Assembly: GCA_964036665.1 (NCBI GenBank)
Contig: OZ038531.1
Location: forward strand, 6,572,168-6,636,167
DNA length: 64,000 nt
Reading direction: 5' to 3'
From: Gordius sp. MW1
Lineage: Eukaryota; Nematomorpha; Gordioida; Gordea; Gordiidae
Within the stretch, counting starts at the first letter, position 1. The number at the start of each line of letters is the position of its first letter. A program made the position numbers and the translations under genes. Positions 57,052-64,000 of the stretch are shown here, in pieces. A model generated the notes under the pieces. That model worked only from the letters and a program-made list of their open reading frames with translations, did not search any database and was not told where the DNA came from.

Positions 57052-57199
57052 TATCTGTTCTTATCAGTTTAATCTCTGGTACGTTCCTCATAGAGGAACC
57101 AGACATTAATCTTATTTTTGAGAAGTTGGAGGAGGCTCTGAGCTTGCTCAACCCCTTCCGCGGGTCAACCTGGTATTGCAGTACCTCCAGGAGTGGCCC
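57052..57199 (+). ncRNA. U2 snRNA pseudogene, 3' part (plus)
   Basis: Reads from TATCTGTTCTTATCAGTTTA through a stem-loop (GTTCCTC...GAGGAAC), a Sm-site-like ATTTTTG, stem-loop III (GAGCTTGCTC) and stem-loop IV (CCTGGTATTGCAGTACCTCC) to GGCCC, the normal 3' end of U2. Sequence is well kept, but separation from the 5' part makes it a pseudogene. Confidence 0.9.
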
Positions 57200-58473
57200 A
57201 AACAACAATTAAATCAATTTAGAAATTATCTTTTACTCCAAAACTAGTTAGGAACATTCAAGATCGATGGCTTTAATTAATCTTTATCATACTCGTAAAT
57301 TTTAGAAGATTTTTACCCTCGTAAATAATGGTTTTTCATATATTCATTTTCGGGAATGAGAAGGTATTAAAAATAAATTATAATTATTATAATAAATAAA
57401 AAACAAAAAAAATGTAAATAAAATAGAATATTGAGAGGGTGTTAAAAATAAATTATAATTATTATAATAAATATCAAAAAATGTAAATAAAATAGAATAT
57501 TGAGAGGGTGTTAAAAATAAATTATAATTATTATAATAAATAAAAAAAATGCAAATAAAATAGAATATTATGAAAAATAATCGTAAAATTATACATAATA
57601 TTCTTAACTTATTGGCACATTTATAAAAATGTTGCGAATAATTGTTATAATTTGGGTGGGAGAGTAGACATACAGCGCAAGGTTAAATGACGTGTTTATG
57701 GTTTCAACTAATTAAGGGGAACAAAGGCATAAAATATACAAAAGGGCAAGCGCGAGGAAATTATATTTAAGAGGGGAGAAGAGTACGAGATTTATAGAAA
57801 AAACGATGATTAAAAAATACGGGGGTTCAATTAATGCACTCAAGGTAAGGAGTTACAATCGTTCTAATATTTATTTAATGGCATTTTACATATAATTTTA
57901 TAATGTAAAAATTATTAGAGAGAAGGGAAGCAAACATTTTTATTTAAATACACATATTAATATATCAAAATCATGGTTAGGGTTATGTAAAATCAATGGC
58001 TATCTTTCTTACATTTGATACAGATGGATCTACGTACGAGAAAATTTATAAAACAAAAATAATGGAATGTGCGATAAAGAGCAATAATCTAATCTAATAT
58101 GCGCAAGGCAAGGGGCGCCACTAACGTATTAAAAATATAAGTCTCCACATGCCGTAAATCAAAATGGTTTTAAGTGAAAGTAGATTGGGAAAAGGGAAGC
58201 AAAGATGTCTATATAAACACATGGATATGTCTTCAATGTGTTGCCATTGATATATTTTCAAAGAGAATAAGTCCTCTTTATATTAGACAAATGTTCTTAT
58301 GACAAGACGGACGTATAAAAGCTTATTAAAAATAATATTTAATTATATATTATTATTACTCATTTAATTTGGTTGGCTAAGAGAAAAAATAATTTTGTTT
58401 AATGTTTTTAAGAAATGAATTCATAATAAATTATACATTGGCATAGCCGGGGGCGGGGCGATTACGAAAAAAA

Positions 58474-59104
58474 CAAATTTGAGTGGAAAAACTTTGAAAT
58501 ATTATGTTTTGCCCCCCTCTAATTGAACTTAACGTTTTGCCCCCCCCCCTAATCCAAAACCTGGCTACGCCCATGAAATTATATAATTAATTATTTGTTA
58601 ATTAAAAATATATTGCAAATAATTTTAGAGGTATAATAAAACTGTTAACTATTTAATAAAAATTTAAGACTACGTAATATTTATAGTAGTAACATGTAGG
58701 ATATATTCTCACTTTGGGCGCTTTTAAATAGATATTGTGTTTGGATACTTTGTTCGCAGTGTTTAGTAGGGGAGGGGTGGAAAGAAGCGAGCATCATTTC
58801 TTTCTTCGATATGATAGGGGGGAGGGATGTTATAAGTGTTTTGTTTGTTAATCAATGTGACATCAACAACAATCGACCTCCCGCCTTTCCTTCTTTAGAG
58901 CGCCATATGTAATAATTTTAAACTTGAGATTTGAGAATAAGTTAGTGAATTCGTATATAAAGTGAGAGTTTAAAAATGGCCTTTACATTTAAAATAATTT
59001 AACAAAAAAATTTGTTGCTATTACAAAGAAAGTTTTTTTTTTAATTGAATTAATAATGCATAAAATTAATTTAATCATTTTAGAGTAATTGTGATATGGG
59101 CTCA
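58474..59104 (+). repeat. repeat family X, right extension
   Basis: Continues the match to 28120-28795, including the MITE at 58436-58569, and stops at the assembly gap. By analogy with 28796-28939 the missing part probably holds a U2 3' fragment. Confidence 0.8.
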
Positions 59105-59304
59105 NNNNNNNNNNNNNNNNNNNNNNNNNNNNNNNNNNNNNNNNNNNNNNNNNNNNNNNNNNNNNNNNNNNNNNNNNNNNNNNNNNNNNNNNNNNNNNNN
59201 NNNNNNNNNNNNNNNNNNNNNNNNNNNNNNNNNNNNNNNNNNNNNNNNNNNNNNNNNNNNNNNNNNNNNNNNNNNNNNNNNNNNNNNNNNNNNNNNNNNN
59301 NNNN
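59105..59304. other. assembly gap of 200 N
   Basis: A run of exactly 200 N. Sequence after it (59305-59366) repeats 58157-58217, so the gap lies in duplicated sequence and its true size is unknown. Confidence 0.95.
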
Positions 59305-59837
59305 AATCAAAATGGTTTTAAGTGAAAGTAGATTGGGAAAAGGGAAGCAAAGATGTCTATATAAACTAGTGTTGTAAAAACGGCTGGCTGGTTTTTCCCA
59401 GCGTATTGCTAAGCTTAGTTGTTGGCGTTTTTTTTCACCCAACCTTTTCAGTGTTAGGTGAATTTTCTTGGGAGGGCTTTGGCGTTTGGCGTTTTCGTAA
59501 AAAACACCCAAAGCGGTTTGGGTGTTTTTTTTGGGGGCACCTTTGGCGTTTAGGTTTGAGTGTATTAAAGAGCTAAAGGGTTTGGGTGGATAATATTATT
59601 AACCTTTTGGTTTGGTTTTGGTCGTTTTGGGTTGGGCATGCAAATATATCAATTTGTTTATATTGTTCATCATATTTGTGTATTTAGATTTAGGTAATGA
59701 ACTTTTAATTTAGGAAAATAAAAATAAATGTATCATGACGTCACAATCTAGTAAATTCAGTAAATTATAGTTAATTATTATGCATTATAGAAGTAGGTAG
59801 TGAATCAATATGTTTTATTTATGAAAAAAAAATTTGT

Positions 59838-61770
59838 GAAGATTTGCCCCCCCCCCTTTATTTTTTACCCTCTTTCTCACCTGGGGATGAACGGCGGGCA
59901 GGTAGGGTGTTTGCCCCCCCCCTTATTTTTTACCTTCTTTCTGATCCGGGAGAGAAGCGGGGGGGGGGGCAGGGGGGTGTTTTGCCCCCCCACTAAATTT
60001 TTACCCTCTTTCTGATGCGAGGGAGAGGGGGGGGGCAGGGGGTGTTTTGCCCCCCTCCCCCCTTATTTTGTACCCTCTTTCTGATGTGGGGGAGAGGGGG
60101 GGGGCATAGGGGGTGTTTTACCCCCCCCCCCTAATTTTTTACCCTCTTTCTGATCAGGGGGAGAGGGGGGGGGGCATGGGGGGGTGTTTTGCCCCCCCCC
60201 CTATATTTTTTACCCTCTTTCTGATGTGGGAGAGGGGGGGGGGCATAGGGGGTGTTTTGCCCCCCTCCCCCCTTATTTTTTACCCTCTTTCTGATGTGGG
60301 GGAGAGGGGGGGCATAGGAGGTGTTTTGCCCCCCTCCCCCCTTATTTTTTACCCTCTTTCTGATGTGGCTGAGAGGGGGGGGGGGGCACAGGGGGTGTTT
60401 TACCCCCCCCCCCCTAATTTTTTACCCTCTTTCTGATCAGGGGGAGAGGGGGGGGGCATGGGGGGTGTTTTGCCCCCCCCCCTAATTTTTTACTTTCTTT
60501 CTGATGCGAGGGAGAGGGGGGGGCAGGGGGTGTTTTGCCCCCCCCCCCCCTAATTTTTTATCTTCTTTCTAATGCGGGGGAGAGGGGGGCATGAGGGGTG
60601 TTTCCCCCCCCTAATTTTTTACCCTCTTTCTAATGTGGGGGAGAGGGGGGCATGGGGGGTGTTTTGCCCCCCCCCCTTAATTTTTTACCCTGTTTCTGAT
60701 CCAGAGGAGAGGGGGGGCATAGGGGGTGTTTTGCCCCTCCCCTCTTATTTTTTACCCTCTTGAGAGGGGGGTCATGGGGGGTGTTTTGCCCCCCCCCTTT
60801 AATTTTTACCCTATTTCTGATGTGGGGGAGAGGGGGGGCATAGGGGGTGTTTTGCCCCCCCCCCTTATTTTTTACCCTCTTTCTGATGTGGGGGAGAGGG
60901 GGGGGGCATAGGGGGTGTTTTACCCCCCCCCCCCCTCTAATTTTTTACCCTCTTTCTGATTAGGGGGAGAGGGGGGGGCATGGGGGGTGTTTTGCCCCCC
61001 CCCCCCTTATTTTTTACCCTCTTTCTGATGTGGGGGAGAGGGGGGGGGCATAGGGGGTGTTTTGCCCCCCCCCCTAATTTTTTACCCTCTTTTTGATCAG
61101 GGGGAGAGGGGGGCATGGGGGGTGTTTTGCCCCCCCCCCCAATTTTTTACCCTCTTTCTGATGCGAGCGAGGGGGGGGGGGCAGGGGGTGTTTTGCCCCC
61201 CCCCTAATTTTTTACCCTCTTTTTAATGCGGGTGAGAGGGGGGAAGGGGGGGGGGGGGGTTTTTGCCCCCCCCCCCCAATTTTTTACCCTCCATCTGATG
61301 CGAGGGAGAGGGGGGTGGCAGGGGGGTGTTTTGCCCCCCCCCCTATTTTCCCTCTTTCTTAAGTGGGGGAGAGGGGGGTGGCAGGGGTTTTTTGCCCCCC
61401 CCCCCCTAATTTTTTACCCTCTTTCAGATGCGAGGGAGATGGGGGGCAGGGGGTGTTTGGCCCCCCTACCCCCTAATTTTTTACCCTCTTTCTGATGCAA
61501 GGGAGAGGGGGGTGGCAGGGGGGTGTTTTGCCCCCCCCTAATTTTTTACCCTCTTTCTCATCCGGGGAGGGGGGCATGGGGGTGTTTAGCCCCCCCCCCT
61601 TATTTTTTACCCTCTTTCTCACCCGGGAAGGGGGGGGGGCATGGGGGGTGTTTTGCCCCCCCCCCCCCTTATTTTTTACCCTCTTTTTGATGCAGGGGAG
61701 AGGGGGGGGGGGGTGAATCGACCCTCTTCTTATTTTTTACTCTCTTTCTCACCCGGGGGGGGGGGCCGGA
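59838..61770 (+). repeat. G/C-homopolymer minisatellite, left array
   Basis: Nearly thirty units of about 60-70 bases built as TTTTTACCCTCTTTCTGATG, a G-rich tract, GGTGTTTTG and a C tract. G runs and C runs alternate, so the strand can form hairpins or G-quadruplex-type structures. Proline/glycine-rich frames here are artefacts. Confidence 0.95.
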
Positions 61771-61789
61771 AAGCCCTTTTTAACCCTTT

Positions 61790-62080
61790 CAAAATATTTT
61801 TGTGAATTTTTGCGGTCACAGTGGTGACAAATGTCATAATCAACAATTTCTATTGAGATTAATATTTTTTTTTTAAATAGACTTATTATATGAATGAAAG
61901 ATGTTCTACTATTATGAAAAATATTTTTGGGAAGATTTGCGGTCACAGTGATGACAAATGTCTTAATCAACATTTTCTATTGAAATTTTTTTTTTTGAAA
62001 ATTGCCTTATTATATGACAAAGATTTTCTAATATTCGAAAATATATTTTTGAAGATTTGCGGTCAAAAATTGTCTTAATA
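61790..62080 (+). repeat. 127-base repeat, about three units
   Basis: GATTTGCGGTCACAGTGATGA-type units at about 61812, 61939 and 62060, followed by TCTATTGA. They correspond in position and partly in sequence to the 125-base units of the 48117-50707 element. Confidence 0.75.
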
Positions 62081-63075
62081 TACCATATCAATTAAAATAA
62101 ATTTTTTTAATTTAACTTCATTTACGAAATAAGCTGTATTATTAAATATAATATTAATATGAAATTTTACCAGTTTAAAAAAATTTGCCATCATGGGTAA
62201 GTAAGTTTAACTATTTAAGTTATTTGGGCATTTAATGGAAAAACTTGGTATTTCCAAAAAGCATATCATGCTATTAATTACTATGCTTTCACAAGGCACC
62301 AACACTCTACGTCCTGTTGACTTAGACTTCTCGTTTACAATGCTTATAAGGATCATAAAAAATATCGAACTTTTCTGAGTAACAAAAATGAGTTAAGCAT
62401 CTTAATTTAAATTATTGCTTATTATTTAATAAGAAACTTAATTTTCTAATTGATTATGACTTAATTAGTAGTTGACATAATAAAAAAAGTTTAATTTTCA
62501 TTTATTTTATTTATAATAATATGATTTGCAACTTCTACATACCTTGATATGTTGTACGTTAAAAAAGAAATGAATGTAAAATGATGTAATAAAGAGCCTA
62601 GCCAGCCCACGCCACACCATGCCTTGTTGTGCCATGATTTTTTTATATATTTAGTATAGTACTTAACTTAAATCTGATAGGTTTAAATCTGGTTTTGCGC
62701 ATGCATTGCAACGAGAGAAGGAAGAGAGAGGGTGGATTAGTACATGAACATGTACATGCTACATGGAAGTGGTGATATGTCGAGTCGCGCGGGATGCCGT
62801 TCTCTGATATTGAAAATAGAGTTTAAATATAAAATAAAAGGGACATTATATAATTAATAAGTCTTTATCTTTTACAAGAGGCGAGGAATTCAAAATATAT
62901 TTGAAATTAAATTTTGCGATTAAAATTGCTATTGCCGGGAATATTTAGAGGGGGATCTCTTAGCTGTCATTATTTTAGAATGAATTAAAATATTAATTTT
63001 TAATTGAAGGATTGAATTCAAAATCTGCTCTCGAATGGCCAGATAAATCTCACTTTATAATCGTTTTATATTTAT
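62081..63075. other. loop of the second foldback hAT
   Basis: AT-rich, with a C-rich phrase at 62592-62625 (GCCTAGCCAGCCCACGCCA). No gene or transposase is recognised. Confidence 0.5.
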
Positions 63076-63079
63076 TGAA

Positions 63080-64000
63080 AACACCCCCTATGCCCCCCCC
63101 TCTCCCCCGCATTAGAAAGAGGGTAAATAATTGGGGGGGGGGGGGCGGCAAAACACCCCCCATGCCCCCCCCCCTCTCCCCCACATTAGAAAGAGGGTAA
63201 AAAATAAGGGGTGGGGGGCAAAACACCCCCCATGCCCCCCTCTCCCCCTGATCAAAAAGAGGGTAAAAAATTAGGGGGGGGGGGCAAAACACCCCCTATG
63301 CCCCCCCCTCTCCCCCACATCAGAAAGAGGGTAAAAAATAAGGGGGGGGGGCAAAACACCCCCCATGCCCCCCCCCTCTCCCCCACATCAGAAAGAGGGT
63401 AAAAAATAAGGGGGGAGGGGGGCAAAACACCCCCTATGCCCCCCTCTCCCCCACATGTAAAAATTAAAGGGGGGGGGCAAAACACCCCCCATGACCCCCC
63501 TCTCAAGAGGGTAAAAAATAAGAGGGGGGGGGGGCAAAACACCCCCTATGCCCCCCCTCTCCTCTGGGTCAGAAACAGGGTAAAAAATTAAGGGGGGGGG
63601 GGGCAAAACACCCCCCATGCCCCCCTCTCCCCCGCATTAGAAAGAGGGTAAAAAATTAGGGGGGGGGGGGCAAAACACCCCTCATGCCCCCCTCTCCCCC
63701 GCATTAGAAAGAAGATAAAAAATTAGGGGGGGGGGGCAAAACACCCCCTGCCCCCCCCCCCCTCTCCCTCGCATCAGAAAGAAAGTAAAAAATTAGGGGG
63801 GGGGGCAAAACACCCCCCATGCCCCCCCCTCTCCCCCTGATCAGAAAGAGGGTAAAAAATTAGGGGGGGGGGGGGTAAAACACCCCCTGTGCCCCCCCCC
63901 CCTCTCAGCCACATCAGAAAGAGGGTAAAAAATAAGGGGGGAGGGGGGCAAAACACCTCCTATGCCCCCCCTCTCCCCCACATCAGAAAGAGGGTAAAAA
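63080..64000 (-). repeat. G/C-homopolymer minisatellite, right array (inverted)
   Basis: About fourteen units in the opposite orientation to 59838-61770, continuing past the window end. Consistent with the second arm of the foldback element. Confidence 0.93.

Larger units (their letters stand above)
54377..58473. repeat. 4.1-kb palindrome enclosing two U2 snRNA copies
   Basis: Arms 54377-56502 and 56664-58473 with a 161-base centre (56503-56663). The left arm has about 316 extra bases (within about 54820-55130). Each arm includes, from outside in: half of a GGCGTAGCC-type MITE, repeat X, three 65-base AT units (about 55597-55805; mirrored 57365-57585), a U2 3' part, a 370-base insert and a U2 5' part. 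The centre holds remnants of the G/C-rich minisatellite seen at 59840-61780. Confidence 0.9.
59367..64000. mobile_element. second foldback hAT, left end, runs off the window
   Basis: Begins TAGTGTTGTAAAAACGGC after ATATAAAC, interrupting repeat X. The first 500 bases match the 48117 element (GTGTTAGGTGAATTTT; TTTGGTTTGGTTTTGGTCG; TGACGTCA). A G/C-rich array (59838-61770), a 127-base repeat (61790-62080), a loop, and an opposed G/C-rich array (63080 to the window end) follow, the same plan as the smaller element. The right end is outside the window. Confidence 0.8.

Noticed and set aside
55957-57208. Two mirrored 66-codon frames
   Set aside because: They are translations of the U2 snRNA 3' part and its flank, read antisense.
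59080-59511. Open frames across the gap
   Set aside because: They run through unknown bases and have no sequence support.
59838-64000. Many proline/glycine-rich open frames
   Set aside because: They translate C and G homopolymers of a minisatellite, on whichever strand is read; no start context or non-repetitive part.

Overview
This window looks like animal nuclear DNA, and almost all of it is mobile-element debris. It is AT-rich. It holds one LINE with a complete reading frame, decayed DNA transposons of the piggyBac, MULE and hAT superfamilies, LTR- and DIRS-type retroelement fossils, U2 snRNA fragments, a tRNA-like SINE head, several foldback elements and long minisatellites. The only trace of an ordinary host gene is an intronless, frameshifted copy of a zinc transporter of the SLC30/ZnT1 type (40900-41953, minus strand). 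I cannot name the phylum. A MULE transposase remnant carries two candidate introns of only 35 and 38 bases, which would fit a lineage with very short introns. One dispersed repeat (27185-27310) resembles sequences I know from arthropod genomes.

Layout. 1-7437: three nearly identical copies of a 2.97-kb retroelement (coat-like gene plus reverse transcriptase/RNase H), two in tandem and one inverted. 7531-8596: a foldback element. 10665-17835: a foldback DNA element split by a tail-to-tail pair of Ty3/Gypsy fossils in one arm and by a non-autonomous hAT (8-bp target duplication) in the other. 17850-19200: tandem repeats. 20080-25345: two head-to-head FLYWCH-MULE remnants, with a hAT inserted into one. 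27895-28939: a repeat ending in a U2 snRNA 3' fragment, followed by the LINE on the minus strand (28940 to about 31900). 32051-33503: a small MITE, a Helitron-like repeat and a tRNA-like head. 33705-36690: two opposed fragments of a second LINE with R2-type features. 38307-40778: a piggyBac element. 40900-41953: the zinc-transporter pseudogene. 42189-47773: MITEs, a second copy of the Helitron-like repeat, and a hAT transposase remnant. 48117-50707: a complete foldback hAT carrying two opposed 66-bp arrays. 51213-52545: a long TTAA-flanked element. 54377-58473: a 4.1-kb palindrome with U2 snRNA copies at its heart. 59105-59304: an assembly gap. 59367 to the window end: a second foldback hAT with G/C-rich arrays, running off the window.

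The dominant theme is inversion. At nearly every scale an element is paired with an inverted copy of itself, for retroelements and DNA transposons alike, and several foldback elements keep minisatellite arrays in their arms. I found no intact host gene, no operon and no CRISPR array. The most interesting points are the U2 snRNA copies split at the same place beside the branch-point recognition sequence, the foldback hAT family with opposed arrays, the possible tiny introns, and the compact A-B-A retroelement with no visible integrase.
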